A DNA stretch of 64,000 bases, taken from contig JAALGY010000054.1 in assembly GCA_032358165.1 (NCBI GenBank), positions 1,240,001 to 1,304,000 on the forward strand. Reading direction: 5' to 3'. The translations under genes were made by a program, and so were the position numbers. Below, piece by piece: positions 1 to 12,865 of this stretch (the stretch's first letter is position 1; each line of letters begins with the position of its first letter). The notes under the pieces were generated by a model. That model saw only the letters and a list, made by a program, of their open reading frames with translations. It made no database searches and was not told the DNA's origin. Source of the DNA: Diplosphaera chodatii. Its lineage: Eukaryota > Chlorophyta > Trebouxiophyceae > Prasiolales > Stichococcaceae.

Positions 1-847
1 GCCGTTCAGTCTCTCCAGCACCTGGCCTGTGGGCAGAAAGCACGACAGGCGCTGGCAGCTCTGCCTTGGTGGGTCATGTCTGCAATGTCTTTCAGTGTTG
101 TCCACGAGTGCGGTAAGCTGGTTGAAGGGCGAAACGCTCACCAACCATCTTGCCATCTGGGCGCACCAGCGCCGGGCCGACCTTCATGAACCCCTGCAGC
201 AAAGAGAGGCCCAACGTGCCATCCCCTGCCATCTCCGCAGGCTTGAGCAGGCAGTGAAGGCGGAGCTGCCGAGTCTCACCGGCAGGTTGCCATCTTTGTC
301 TGCGAGCTGGGACACCCTTTGGCCCGCCTCCCACTCGCGCTCGATGTCGCCAATGAGCGCGCCGCTCTTGAGCACCTTGAGCACAATCGGAGCTATGCGC
401 CCGGTGCCATCCCGAAGCTCGAAGATTTGACCGTGCAGCGCAGGTATCAAACCCATGTCAGCTGCTGCGCAGCAAGTGGTGCAAGGATGCTTCGCAAGTA
501 CACATGTGCAACTGCACCACAGTGCGCAGGAGGGTCAGGGAATGACAAGCACTTGCGGCACTCATCTGCATGCCAGCGCCCAGCACTTTGCCCAGAAACA
601 GGTTGTCGATGAGTGCGACGCCATCCTTGGCTGCCCAGTTGGCGCTACGAAACAGCGGCTACATGTGTCTCCGCACTGTTTTGCCGGGTATCCGCCGGAA
701 CGATGCATGCAGGAGACGGTGGTGCGCTGACGATGCACAGTTGCAACAACAGCGTGCTCACTCAATGTAGACGCGGTTGTCCTCGGGGGCAAACCCCAAC
801 TTCTTGGGAAGCGCGTTGGTCGTCTTGGGAGGAATCGTGCCGCCGTT
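1..847 (-). CDS. Protein-kinase-like gene, partial, runs off the left edge
   Basis: Five minus-strand pieces splice in matching phase: 762-847, 562-644, 280-461, 142-193 and 1-26. The 461 boundary could also be 464. In order the product shows an Ala/Pro/Lys-rich lead-in, LGKVLGAGMQ (resembling a glycine-rich nucleotide loop), PIVLKVLKSG with a candidate ATP-binding lysine, and EREWEAGQRV with a candidate helix-C glutamate. This is the order of a protein-kinase N-lobe. The catalytic HRD and DFG regions would lie outside the window, so activity cannot be judged. The 5' exons, perhaps within 848-1,842, were not found. Exon junctions are inferred; a kinase-fold protein of another class remains possible. 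Confidence 0.45.
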
Positions 848-1842
848 CTGCAAGCGGCAGGAGTCACGCAATCATCACCGTGTTTCCAGCACGTTCTCGA
901 AATCCTGGAATGACGCTGGACTTCGGGGGAGAAATGCACGCACAGTGTGCCACTATCTTGCATGTGCCCATGTCCGTGGGACAGAGGGCGCCCCGGCATG
1001 CCCTCTGATGCCCATCATATGCAGCTCAAATATGCAAGGGGCGGAGTGAGCACGCGAAAGCACCGCCCTGCCCGCTGCATCTACCCTCAACCACCAGCTG
1101 GACTGTGCCTCGAGCACAGCAATGTGGCAGCCTGGGCGCCAGACTGCGTGACGAGGTGGAAACCGAGTGCGTGCCTCTCCACAAGCAGGCGAGTGGTGTG
1201 GTGAGAAGCCCCCATACGCTTGTACATCATCTGTGGGCGCACGGGTGTGCGACAGATTGGTTCGCACCATATTGGCGCCGCAGCGCGCACTCGCTCTCCG
1301 TCGGCGGCGCTGCACTCACACGTCTGAAATAACGCTGCAGCGCGAAGAGGATGTGCGCGCTCGAGGCGCTGCAGGATCATCGAAAGACAGGGCGCCCGCT
1401 GGCGCAATCTTCCATAACGCCAGGTGGGCCCTTTCAAGGGCGGATAGGCAGACTGGAGGTGAATATCACCCCCAGTGTTGTCAGCCCCCGAATTACAGGC
1501 TCTGCCGCGTACCGTCGTGCCGCTCAGGCTGCTGCACTGATGGATCGACTGCCTGCAACACCACTGCTGCTGCTTGCTTGATATTTGTGACGACCTTTGA
1601 TGTCGCTACAGAATACCGTATCAATCATGCGGTCAGGGCTCATTGGGCGACACCTTGCGCTACAATGAACTATGAGAGTTGTGCAGTAGCATTTGACCAA
1701 TCATCGATAGCCTGCGGCAACTCCAGAAGCAAGCAACGTGCACGTTGCACGGAAGATTTGCACAGTGCACAGTATCAATGTGCTGCCACGACCAAAGCCA
1801 GTCCATCAGCATCAACAAAATCAGGCTCATTTGTTAGGAGCT
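848..1842. other. Unresolved stretch between the kinase-like gene and the J-domain gene
   Basis: Several short open frames exist on both strands, but none shows a motif or splices convincingly into a neighbour. It probably holds 5' exons and introns of the minus-strand kinase-like gene plus the 3' flank of the J-domain gene. No repeat or RNA gene was seen. Confidence 0.4.
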
Positions 1843-3251
1843 TCACGTGCCATTGCTGGCCGTCTGCTGCGCTGGGGCCGCTGCGGGGTCCTGAGGAGCG
1901 GCTGCACCCTGCTCATCCTCTTCCAGCTTCACGCCGCAGCACACCCGGCACACGCACCGCACGGGCAAGCAGACCACCCACAGCAGCAGCATGAAGATGA
2001 AGAGGATGATCAGCAGCGGGATGAGCGTGATGAGCACGCTGCGCAGAGGAGAGGACAGGATGTGCACATTGAGCCAGGGCAGCCATGAGCTGTGATGGGC
2101 AGGCGGACTGGCAAGCAGGCTATGTGATGCAGGCGCAGGATGCAGTCTGCCTCCAACAGCGACAGTATGCTTGCCAATGCGAATGCCGCATGGACGGAGC
2201 ACGTCCGCAGCAGGACCCACCAGATGCCGCCGCCTGGTATCCTGAGGATGCGCTCCAGCCACCGCGGTATCTCTACCTGCCTCGACTCCCACTCGGCATA
2301 GCTCATGTTGTCCGGCTTCGAGGTGTTTGTTGCGTACGCATCGTAGAGCTTCTTCTTGACAGGGTTGCTGAGGGACGCAGGAGGAATAGCGCAGTTGTCA
2401 GTGATCCGACCCTGAATCAGGTGATGGCATGTGATCGGGACAGTCGGCACAACTCGGGATACTAGCCTTGCAGCAGGACGCCCCTACCTGAGTGTGTCGT
2501 ATGCCTGAGACAGTAAACCGTCAAGTCAGTCACCGCACGTCCGTCAGTGCAGCACAGCATACTTCAACTAAAAGAACCGGCACATCCTTGGCACAGTGGC
2601 TGCACTGACCTGCGTCACAACTGCCTGGGCTTCCGATGCTTTGGGGTTGGCACACTTGTCGGGGTGCACCAGCCTGCTGAGCCTGCAGGCGGGTGCCAGA
2701 GGAGGGCCTCAGACCCACTTTTATTCAAGTGTAGCTTAAGGCTGCACAGTGGGCGCTCATTCACGGCCACAATGGCGGCGAGCACAGATATGCAACCAAG
2801 CTCACTTGAAGTAATTCTTCCGCAAATCACTCATGGTTTCTGGCGTCAGCTGCAGCCAGCAATCCGTCGATGAGAAATTAAGCCTGTCGCGACACAGCAC
2901 CATGACCGGGTCACAGGTGGTGTGCAACTTGCAAGAACATACTTTGAGAGCTGCATAGTAGTTGATGGTCCCCTGCGACCCCGTCAATCGGGCCACCTCT
3001 TCATCCGCTGTCCTGCGTGCAGGACAGCAGCAACCCTATGCAAGTCTGTGTGCATTTGCACCAGATCAGTCCAGGACCAGGTGCAAGACTGCATACCCAA
3101 ACGGAGCGTTGCGGCTGAGGCCCGCATCGCCGACAGTTTCTGCGGTGCTGCCAGCTGCTGTAGATGTGCCTGCCTCCGCAGCAACCTGCGGATCGCCTGC
3201 TACTGCCCCTGGAGCTGCTGGATGCGGCGTCGCTGGGACTGACGATTGCAT
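1843..3251 (-). CDS. J-domain (Hsp40-type) protein with a C-terminal membrane anchor
   Basis: Seven minus-strand exons fit: 3097-3251, 2943-3012, 2806-2849, 2610-2682, 2488-2504 (17 nt), 2221-2367 and 1843-2089, giving 753 nt or 250 aa plus TGA. Residues 1-60 are Ala/Thr/Pro-rich. A J domain spans about 67-131, with NYYAALKL, DLRKNY, the diagnostic HPD at 96-98, and AYDTLSNPVKKKLYDAY at the end of the domain. J domains stimulate Hsp70 ATPase through HPD. A basic linker is followed by one hydrophobic helix (about 187-210), a Cys-rich stretch just after it that could be acylated, and an acidic/Ala-Pro tail. The topology suggests Hsp70 recruitment to a membrane; the compartment is unknown. The ATG at 3251 is the first in the open frame. 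Confidence 0.8.
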
Positions 3252-3898
3252 GCTGGCTGCTTTGCGGTGCGCTCAGCAGCAGCTTGCCGCAGCAGCAGCG
3301 TCACATCAGCGCCGACCTGCCGCACAAGCTCGCTCTCTTGTCAAGGAGTTTCGTGCTGCGCCTTTTTCGCTTGACATGCGTTCGACAGCAGAAGCTGCCC
3401 TGACGGACACGCGCTGCTGCCGTGTGCAGGGCACCGCAACAGCGCACGTGAGTGCAACCCCCAGGCACAGTTGCGGAGGGATGTGCACCAGATCTTGCGT
3501 GCAGCGGCTGTCGAAAACAGAGTTTCAAGTGGGCTGCGACTCAGAGGCTTTCTGTCTTTTCCCAGTGTTTGAAAGAGGTGCTGGGCAACGCCATGCATAA
3601 GCAACGGAGTGAGGGCCCGGGTTGCTCAAGGGCGGGAGTTTGACCTGCAATGCACATGGGCACGAACGCCAGCATTGGGCAGCGGTCTCCCAGTCGTTCT
3701 GTTTGCAAACCACGTACGAACGCCCACCCAAAGCATACTTGGCGCGGCTCACAGTCTCCGACTGCCATCGACGTCTGCATACAGCCTGCTGGCTTGCGCC
3801 GCAAGGTGGCGCGCTGCGGCATTCCAGATCGTCAGCGGACACAGTTTAAGGGGCCTTTTTTGGCGTTGCGAAAGGGCTCATTCACCGTTGACACCGTC
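3252..3898. promoter_or_regulatory. Divergent intergenic region (probable shared promoter)
   Basis: These 647 bp separate the start codons of the minus-strand J-domain gene and the plus-strand dikinase gene, so both promoters and 5' UTRs must lie here unless upstream untranslated exons exist. Open frames inside it show no motif. No clear TATA element was identified. Confidence 0.5.
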
Positions 3899-6800
3899 AT
3901 GAGTAGCATGCGGGCCACCCTGCATGCGCAGCGGCAGCTTCAACCTGGGCTGAGCAGCCAGACCACCTGCCGGCAGAGACGGCATGCTGTGGTGCAGGTG
4001 GAAGCTGAATGCATGCTCTCCTTGTTGCCCCTGCGCCCTGAGGGCTTTCGTCCAACGTGCGAGTATATGTGCCACTGACAACCGGGCCCAGCTGTTCACG
4101 TAGGTGCAGGCGGGCGGCGGGGGCGGAGTCACTGTGGGCTTCAGAATCAGGAAGCAGGTGCGGCTGCCGGATCCCTTCGGACCTCAACACTGATGATGCT
4201 GCTGCTGTTATTCAGCATGTCAGACTGCTTGCCAGCGCGCAGGTGCACTACGGCGAGACTGTCAAGCTGGTGGGCAGCGCGGCAGAGTTGGGCGGCTGGA
4301 ATGTTGGCGCTGCACCAGAGCTGACCTGGTCAGACGGCGATTTATGGACCACGAGCGTCGAGCTGTCGCCCGGAGACGTGCATTTCAAGGTTTGCAGCGA
4401 GTCACCAAGGGCGCACGATCGCCTTACAACACATGGTCACGTAGGTCGACTTGCACCCAGCTGCGCCCTGTTCTGGCCTCCACTGTCGCCTCATGCTGCC
4501 ATGCAGTTTGTGAGGGTGAGCGATGGCGGCGAGCATTGGGAGGAGTGTCAAGATCGCAGCCTGCAGGTGGTGCTCTAACAAGCCTTCCCGCTGCCGTGCA
4601 GTCTGCATCGTTGACACGCAGGGTTTTCCACAGTGTTTCCTCACCAACGATCACGTTTCTGCTGTGCAAGCTCACCCATGAGGGTGTGGACGTGAGCACT
4701 CAGTGGGGCAGCCCTGAGCTGTCTCTGGAGCCCCGCAATGGTGCAGGACCCAAGGAGCAGGTGCAGCAAGTACCATGCCCATGACTGTGCTGCAGCCTGA
4801 CCAATGCTGTAACACTGTCACACGGCAGGCTGCAGCTGCGTCTCATCACCAGTCCCGTTCCTCTGTAGGGGGATGCAGCCCAACTGTCCACAGATGAGCA
4901 ACTGCAGCAGGGGCGTGCCTCCTCCGCCACGGAGCCAAAGCCGGCTGGGAACGGCGCAGCTCCAGCCGACGACCGCCTGCCGCACAACCAGTGGCAGGGC
5001 CAGGACACAGAGTTCATGCAGTCCAACGCCCACACCCGAGAGCGCCAGGGCAAGTGGGACACCAGCGGCGTGGAGGGTGCCGCCCTGCAGATCGTCGAGG
5101 CTGACGAGAAGGCTGGCAAGTGAGTGGCATCGTTGGGGTACCTGGCAGGTGCTGCTGTGGTCAAGCTGCCAGGTACATCCATGCTGCGAGTGTACATGGA
5201 GGTACAGTCCGCATGCTGCGCTGGCAACCATGGATCAGGGCAGTCACAGCCTGCATGCCGACAAGATGCTGGAAGTCATGTCATGCGCCGTCGTCTGTTC
5301 TCCGAGTGCAGCTGGCTGGCAAAGATCGAGGCGGTGAAGCGCCTGCTGGTGGACGACGCCCCGGACAAGAAGCCGGAGCTGGACGCGGTTGCAGCGGCGT
5401 ACGTGTACCTGCAGTGGATCGCGACCGGCGCGATCCAGTGCGTGGAGGGCGGCGGCCACCACCGTCCCAACCGCCACGGTGAGGACCGTCTCGTTCCTCG
5501 GACCGCCCTCTGTGTGGTGCCCTGCTCAGTCATCCTGACGAGGTGGAGGCTTGGGCCTGATCTTCCAACGCTGCCTGACGCCCTGCTCATGTCTGCAGCC
5601 GAGCTGTCGCGGCTGATCTTCCGGTCGCTGGAGCGGGTGGTCGCGGACCCGCAGGCCGCCGGCACCCGCGCGCTGCTCGCCCGCCGCATGCACTCCAGGT
5701 GCAGCTGTGCCCGACCCCAGGCTTTGCAGTTTGTCGACCACCGCAATTGTGCTGTATGTGTATCAATGACCAGAGTATGGTTCACAGAGTCCGTCACCTC
5801 CACATGCAGGCTACCGTCGTTCACAGAGGCGTACACGGCATCGACGCCGCTGACCCGCATCCGTGACATCGCGCACCGCGGCGACATCCCCCACGAGCTC
5901 AAGCAGGAGATCAAGCACACCATCCAGAACAAGCTGCACCGCAACGCCGGGCCCGAGGACCTGGTACGCTTCAGCCCACATCACCGTGCATACTTGTAGG
6001 ATGGTGCACACCCAACTGAACCACAAATCCGTCATCAGTGGTTTGTTATTTGCCGACAGCTGCCTCGTTTCGGTGAGCCAGATGCACACACGTTTGCAGG
6101 TGGCCACAGAGCGCATGATCGAGCGATTAGAGGGTGAGGGCGGGTACAGCGAGGACTTCATGTCCGAGTTTTACACCTTCCGCACTGAGCTGCGCGACTT
6201 CTTCAACGCCTCCAGCCTCACCGACATGCTGACTGCACTGCGGCCATCTTTGGATGAGTCGGACAAGCAGGTGATGCTGTCAGCAGTGCTGCAGTGTGCT
6301 GCGTCAAGGCTTGACAATGTCGCTGGGCAGGGCACAGTCGTTGGATCGAGTGACATGATGTGCCCAACCGACTCGCAGGCACTCGACAGTTTTGTGGCAG
6401 CAAAGGAGAAGCTGGACGCGACTCGGGAGCCGACTATGGACCTTGTTATGGATGCCCTGCACAGAGTCAGCACGGTGCGCAATTCGCTGGGCAATGTGGA
6501 AAGGAAGTCGACACCGGGGAGCCGTGCTGACAGCATGCAGCCGGCTTGGCAGGAACACACCAGTCACTTGCGACATTGCCGTGCAGGTTCGGGCAGCACT
6601 GTGCACCGGCTTGTCCAGTGGGCCGCGCAACGATGCGCCAGATGGCGCGCTCGCCATGCGGCAGCGCTGGCGGCTGGCAGAGCTGCGCGCTGAGGAATAC
6701 GCATTTGTGCTGCTCAGCCAGTTCACCAACGCCATTGAGGCACAGGTGCTCGAGCCAGATGCACCGTTTGCACCGTGCTACATGCAGCAGCATGCTCGAA

Positions 6801-9800
6801 CCCTCCTTGCTGTGCTCAGCAGCATCAGATGATGTTGTTTGAGATCGCAGGGGGGTGCCGCCAACTTGTCGGCTGGCACAGACTCAGCGTGGGCGCTGCC
6901 CATCGGGGCAGCAGTGCTGGGCGTGCGCCACGTGGGCCTTGGCGGCTGGCAGCCGCAGGAGTGCATGGCGGTGGAGAACGAGCTGTCAGCATGGCAGCGC
7001 CTGGGCGAGTTTGCCAGCCGTGACAACGCTCTCAGGTACCTATGTCCACCGTCAACACAGTGCAGCGCAGCTGTTGCGGGCCACCACCACACTTCGGCAG
7101 CATAGGTGTGACGACACCGCTGCCTTGCAGGCTCAAGGCGACTCTGGAGCGGGCGCAGCGGATGACGCAGAGCTTCACAGACAGCCTCCTGGAGGTGCTG
7201 CCGGGCATGGCTGAGGGCCTTGGCAACGCGCTGGGCATTCAGCAGGAGCGCCAAAGGGTGAGTTTTGCAACCGCTGCTCGTGTCTTTCGGGACAGCAGCT
7301 GCCGGTCGGCCACATCCATGCATGTGGTGCTGGCAGGACAAGCATCACCATTGCACCAATCTCATTTGTAGTCCAACTGGCCCGCCTGGGCAGGTGTTTA
7401 CCGAGGCAGAAGTGCGGGCCAGCGTGGTGTTTCAGCTGTCTGGCCTGCTGTCGACGCTCCTCAAGGCGGCACGCCAGGCGGCAGACTGCGACGAGTGGGA
7501 CGCCCTGGTTGCAGGTGCGCCCTGTGCTTGCCGCTGCACATGCGATGCAAGTGCTGACTTTCTGCAGAGGTTTGCAGTCTCCGAGGCGAAATCGTGTGAC
7601 CAGGCCCAGGCATCCTGTAAAGCCCCGACAAGCTGCCTTTGACCCCCAGGAACCGCCGTTGGCGAGCTGGTCGAGGTGGCCTCGATCGAGCAGGCGGACA
7701 TTGAGAACTTGGGGAAAGAGGTGACATAAACAACTGAACGTCCCAGTGATGTGTCTTGCTGAGGGTCAGGTTCATGATCTGCTGCAGGCTGTGCCATGTG
7801 GCCAAGCATGGAATATACTGGTCGCAACTTGCAGGTTGTGCTGCTGGTGCGCAACGCCACTGGCGATGAGGAGGTGAGCGCTGGCGGCGGGCGGCTGCGG
7901 GGCGTCATCCTGGCGCACTCGCTGCCGCACCTCAGCCACCTGGGTGCGGGAGGCTTCACTGCGAGCACAGCAGTATCGCCACGCATGCACCCTGAGGACT
8001 GCATAGGAGTACAGCATGGGCCACCTTGCTTGTATGGGAATGTTGACACGCTGCTGCCCTTGTGGTCAGGTGTGCGCGCTCGACAGGAGCGCGTGCCCTT
8101 TGTCACGTGTGAGGACGCGGAGCTGCTGGATTCTGCGGTGCGGCCGCTGCTCGGCAAGCGCGTGCGACTGCAGGCTGGTGCACAGGGCGTGCTGCTCGCT
8201 GCTGATGACGGCACTGAGGCATCAGCGGATGGCGCTAGCGCCAATGTCGACAGCGCTGCCACGACGCAGCATACATCTGCCAAGGGCGCAGTCACAAAGG
8301 CAAGGCAGCGCAAGCTGCTGCAGTATTCAAGGCTCACACGACAGCTGCATGGTCGAAATCAACAGGCTACGACTCGGGCAACAAGCTTGGTGACGCTGTG
8401 TGCGAAGGTGTCTGAGCCGGAGCTGCTGCTCCTGGCTGACGCTGACGCAGCGCGGTGCGGTGCCAAGGCCGCTGCCTGCGGCGAGCTGGCGCGCCTGGCT
8501 GCAGGCTCGGACGTCGATTTTGCGACTGCCGCAGCTGTCGTGGTGCCCTTTGGCGTCATGGACCTGGCCATCGAGGTGCGTCAGGCGGCATCCTGCGACA
8601 TGGCCGCCTGACGGCCTCGGAGGACTCGGCTACGGTTTGTGACACATCCCAGCCGACTCTTGGGCACCCTTTCCATACGCAGGCAGCTGGCTCTGGCAAG
8701 GAGTTCCGCAAGCTGCTGGAGCGTGCCGAGTCAGCACCAGCGCAGGAGGTGGCTGCAGTGTGTGGCCAGCTGCAGGGCTTGGTGTCGGAGCTGCGCCCAG
8801 CAGAGGCCCTGCTCAGCCAAGCCGGTGCGATGCCCGTGGGGACCAGCCCTGGCGTACCAGCAGTATCGTAGCCGCCTGTCCTCGTGCCGGAGCTTGGGCC
8901 CACGACGGAGCAGGCGATGCTTGGTGACCTGCTCCGCAGCCAAGGAGCTGGGGTCCTCGGCGCGCGCGTACGTGCGGTCCAGCGCAAATGTGGAGGACAT
9001 GGAGGGCATGAGCGGCGCGGGGCTGTACGAGTCGGTGCCCAACGTGGACGTGGGAAGCGCTGAGGAATTGGGCGCTGCCGTCGCGGCGGTGTGGGCGTCG
9101 CTGTACACCGCACGGGCTGTGATGACGCGCCGGAGAGCAGGTGCGGGCCGTGCCGCAGCTGCCCTATGATGGCGTCAAACGTGCACATCGGTCATGATGG
9201 GTCAAGGAGCAGCTGCAAGCAAAGCGCACATGACCTGGGTCCTCAAAAGGACAGTGCATCCCATTGCGTCGCAGGTGTCAAGCAGGCAGATGCATCGATG
9301 GCTGTGCTCGTGATGGAAATGCTCGCGCCGTCTGCATCTTTCGTTCTGCACACTGCCAGCCCGCTGGATGGCGATGCCAGTGTGCTGCACGCCGAAATTG
9401 CACCAGGCCTGGGCGAGACCCTGGCATCCGGGACCCGCGGCAGCGCCTGGCGCCTGGTTGTCGAGAAAGCATCTGGTGAGCTTTGCACCAATATCAGGAA
9501 GAAACAGTCTGCATCCGCACTGTAACACTGCTGCAAGACTGCGCGTTGAGACCAATTACAAATTGTCAGCGTGACACAACATGCTGCTGCTGCAGGTCAA
9601 ACGAGCGTGCAGTCCTTTGCCAACTTCAGCACAGCGCTTGTTACGCCCCCAGCCGGCAAGGCTGCAGCCCGCTTCACACTGGTGCCACGCGTCCTAGACT
9701 TTAGCAGAGAGTCTCTGTCTACCAGTGAAGATGCCCGGCAGCAGGTGCGCTTTTGAAATGGATATCAGCATTGTCAGCGGCATGGTGGCGGCAAGGTTGC

Positions 9801-9955
9801 CAGTCGTGACCGCAACCTTCCCTGATGTGCAGCTGGGCGCCCGCCTCGGCAGGATAGGCGTCCAGCTTGAGAAGGCATTCAACGGCGCCCAAGACGTTGA
9901 AGGGGCCATCGTGGACGACTCTGTATTCATAGTGCAGTCTCGTCCGCAGCCATGA
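3899..9955 (+). CDS. PWD: Phosphoglucan, water dikinase (chloroplast starch phosphorylation)
   Basis: The enzyme transfers the ATP beta-phosphate to pre-phosphorylated starch, opening granules for breakdown. Exons: 3899-3997, 4110-4157, 4243-4389, 4507-4566, 4671-4760, 4869-5119, 5312-5478, 5599-5698, 5810-5963, 6100-6270, 6379-6474, 6587-6745, 6851-7035, 7131-7257, 7394-7514, 7650-7720, 7835-7943, 8070-8575, 8683-8824, 8940-9140, 9275-9475, 9596-9744, 9833-9955. They sum to 3,477 nt (1158 aa), near the length of plant PWD. Residues 1-33 form a basic Ser/Thr-rich leader typical of plastid transit peptides. A CBM20 starch-binding domain follows (about 40-148), which separates PWD from CBM45-bearing GWD1. 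The [12 protein letters not shown] block carries the expected phospho-histidine (His717). The PPDK-type ATP-binding domain has [11 protein letters not shown] near 947, and the end reads VQSRPQP. Exon 5 uses a weaker AAG acceptor. Confidence 0.92.
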
Positions 9956-10303
9956 CATGAGCCTGCCACTTGCAAACCAAAGTGCTGTACCTACTGCTCC
10001 ATCTGTGCCGGAACAGCCAGAACGACGATATGTTCCGCCTCTTTCCTGCAATCGCCACTAATGCTTCGGCTGCCTGGGTGAAGCAGCACCATGAAGTTGA
10101 TCTTGGCGTATGCTTGTAGTGTTCACACAGTTGTCACAGCTGATATGCGCTTGCACACGTCGGAACAACTACAGTTGTCGCCAAATCGTATCTAACAATT
10201 GCACGGGGTCCCCATTGGTGCACCATGTCGTCTGCTACACATAGAGTTGCCAAACACGCTGGACCAGTGGGATCTAGCAGCCATAGCATGCGATTATGGG
10301 GCG
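9956..10303. other. Intergenic region between convergent genes
   Basis: This holds the 3' flanks of the plus-strand dikinase gene and the minus-strand unknown gene. No coding signal, repeat or RNA gene was seen. Confidence 0.5.
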
Positions 10304-11361
10304 TCACAGCACTTCCAGCATTGCATCCAGTGACAGCAGCAGCATCGTGGCTTCTGATGCGGCATCCGAGCCAACGCCACTGGTGCATTGAGGGCTCAAC
10401 TGTTCCAGCCGACGTGCCTGCGCCGACATGACCACAGCATGCAACCTTTTACCAAGCCTACGTACACAGCAGTCTTGCATGCAGTGCACATTCTGGTGTA
10501 TGACGAGCAGCAGCTCACCAGAATGCTGCGTGCCTCTCGCAGGTTCAGCCTCAGCATTGGCTTCTGCGCTTCATCGCTTGCTACCTGTAATGCTTCTGCC
10601 GCATCCCGCACAGTCTTGACAGCCTCCCGCAGGGTGGCCACCTCAGCCGCTGCATGCGAGACAACACTCATGTGCCACAGAGCAGGAAGGCCACGGGTGC
10701 ATCAAGCAGGCCAATGCTCCGTGCCACAGTTGCCCCAACGTCTGATGAAGACTGAGGTGGACAGACTATGGCAAGCTGAGAGCTTTGCAATGAGGACATG
10801 CAATAGCTCCCCTAGAGATTGACGTACACAGTTGATTTGCGAGGAGCATCTGCGGTGCATCCGCGGCAGCTGCCGTCGCGGGTGGCACCGCAGGGCTGTC
10901 AATGGGCACCAAATCTATCACGTTGCTCTGCACTGGCGGCCGCGGCGCGAGCTGTCGAAGCTGCAGCGGGACAGCCTGCGACACCTCTGCCGGAACCAGA
11001 GAGCTGAGTGCTGCGAACGCTTCGTACTCGGCACGACTGCCCCTCTCCGCAAACAACATCATCGTCTCTGACAGCTCCTGCGCAGTTGCGGAACAGGCCA
11101 TCACTTCCGCATTCAGGAGGTGAGCAGCAACAAATCAAAGCTAATCGGTCGTCTAGGTGGGCGTCGTGCACAGCCTGCCAGCAACGTGCACCTCTGCTGT
11201 CTGGGGCAACCGGCGCAGCGGCTCGCCTGGCGTGCTGCTCGTCATCGCCATCGCTGCGCCAGCAGCCGCTCGGGGCATGAACAGTGCGGTATCCATTAAC
11301 GACCGCACTGCCTTCACAAACTGGTCGTCTGAAGCGGCAGGCTGGCTCGCCTGGTATGACG
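10304..11361 (-). CDS. Unknown helical protein, 3' part of gene
   Basis: Four minus-strand exons join in phase: 11192-11361 (2 nt completing a codon, then 56 codons), 10830-11077, 10519-10666 and 10304-10417 ending in TGA. Together they give about 226 residues. The first part contains SDDQFVKAVRSLMD and an Ala/Met-rich stretch. The middle has SRAEYEAFAALSSLVP and a Pro/Ala/Val linker. The last part has a strong heptad-like helix (EVATLREAVKTVRDAAEALQ) and a C-terminal helix ending LLLSLDAMLEVL. I do not recognise the family. The 5' exon or exons lie somewhere above 11,361 and were not found. Open reading and matching phase across three introns support a real gene; function is unassigned. Confidence 0.6.
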
Positions 11362-12865
11362 CTGCAATCCATGATTATGGTGAATGTGAACGCAGTTGCG
11401 CAAGTATGTGAAGCATGTGTCAGGCACGCTGCGGTGGGCAATGGCGCCTGTTGCCTTGCATCAGCTGTACCCTGCTTCAGCACGCGGACATCGGCCTGCG
11501 CTCACCTGCGGTGGGTGGCAGTACCCTGCTGGTTCGAGCACGCCCGGTTATGGCTTGCAAAGCAGCGGCGGGTGCTTGTGCACCAGCAACTCGTGGCGTG
11601 GCAGAAAAGGGCATGACTACTGTGAAATACTACGGCTAGCGGCAGCACGCTCCTCGTCTCTCTGCTTGTGTGCTGGCCGGCAAACAGCACCGACAATGTG
11701 CATTTAGGCGATGATGATGGGTGCGACAGTGTGTCTTGCTGTGATGTTGGCAAAACCCTCCAGCAATCGGATTTGCCGACCGTGTTGCATACTGCCACAA
11801 CACCACAACTGGTGTCATTATAAACGGCACCGCAAACGAGTATATGAGCGTTGCAAGTGTTTGCACATGCTACCTTGTCCTGCTTACAGTTGTCGACCTG
11901 AACACAGTCGGAAAGTTGTTCCATCGTCTCCCAGAGCATCCGCATGGCGTCGAGCGAAGCAGGTTGCTGGTCGTAAACACGTCAGTAATCACGAATTGCT
12001 TTTGGAACTGTATACGGAGGGTCCGCTGGGCCCGGCATTGCTCCCAGCCCTTAGACGAGGGACTGGTCAGCTGTGGCAGGCCGTCACTTTAGTGAAGCAT
12101 ATTTCGCCGCTACTTGAGCGCACGTCTTGCACCTGACTTATATTGCATCACATTCGCCTCAATCGCAGCAGTCGATGGACAGCTGCCAGGTGCCGCCGGA
12201 CGTGCTGCAGTGCGCGCCGCCCACCTGGGCAGCAGTAGATCAGACTCCGCTGCTGGAGGTCCCTCTGTCGCGTGCAGACGCCGCAGAGTCCATCGAAGGT
12301 AGCTCTCCGTAATGACGAAGTGAAACTCGAAACGCTGCGCTACCCTGTCGCAAGCTGTGCTGGTGCTGCGCCAGGGCTTTTTGGTCAGCTGAGCATGAGT
12401 GCCACTACGTGCTTCTGCATTGCACGTGCATCCGATGTGGATGTGATGTTCAAACAAACTGCAGACTGGCGCGAGATCATTAAGGCTGGCAGTCTGAAGC
12501 ATTGTCACCATGAGGGGCGCCCATACTCCGCTGGTTCATTAACAATGGACCTGAAGCTCATGGCGCTAAAGCGTCGGCAGCTGGTATGGCGGCCTGTCAG
12601 CAACATGGCTGAAACATAAATGCATGCATGCTATCATGCTCAACTCACCTCGTGGTCTCCGTGCAAGCAGGAGGGCAGGCGTATGATATGGGGCACATGG
12701 ACCAGCAGGTTATCGCGGCCAAACAGTGAGTCGTGTGTCTGCTGCCACCAACGTCCAGCATATGTCGTCAGTGGTATTGCAGTCACAGCTCGATGCTGGC
12801 CTGCAGCATGCGAGGGTGCCGAGATCAGCGGTGCACTGCACAGACTGCAGAGTAGTCCAGCTGTG
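11362..12865. other. Unresolved stretch: likely 5' exons of flanking divergent genes
   Basis: Open frames at 12110-12511 (minus) and about 12160-12300 (plus) are Arg/Ala-rich without motifs. Upstream exons of the minus-strand unknown gene and the promoter or first exon of the plus-strand TOG gene should lie here. The TOG reading frame stays open upstream to an ATG at 12,620. No repeat was seen. Confidence 0.35.

Noticed and set aside
7432..8337. 301-codon minus-strand frame
   Set aside because: It is the shadow of dikinase exons 15-18, whose plus-strand frame carries conserved family motifs.
3899..9955. Calling the dikinase GWD1
   Set aside because: A single CBM20-type starch-binding domain at the N-terminus and the ~1158-aa length fit PWD (GWD3); GWD1 is longer with CBM45 domains.
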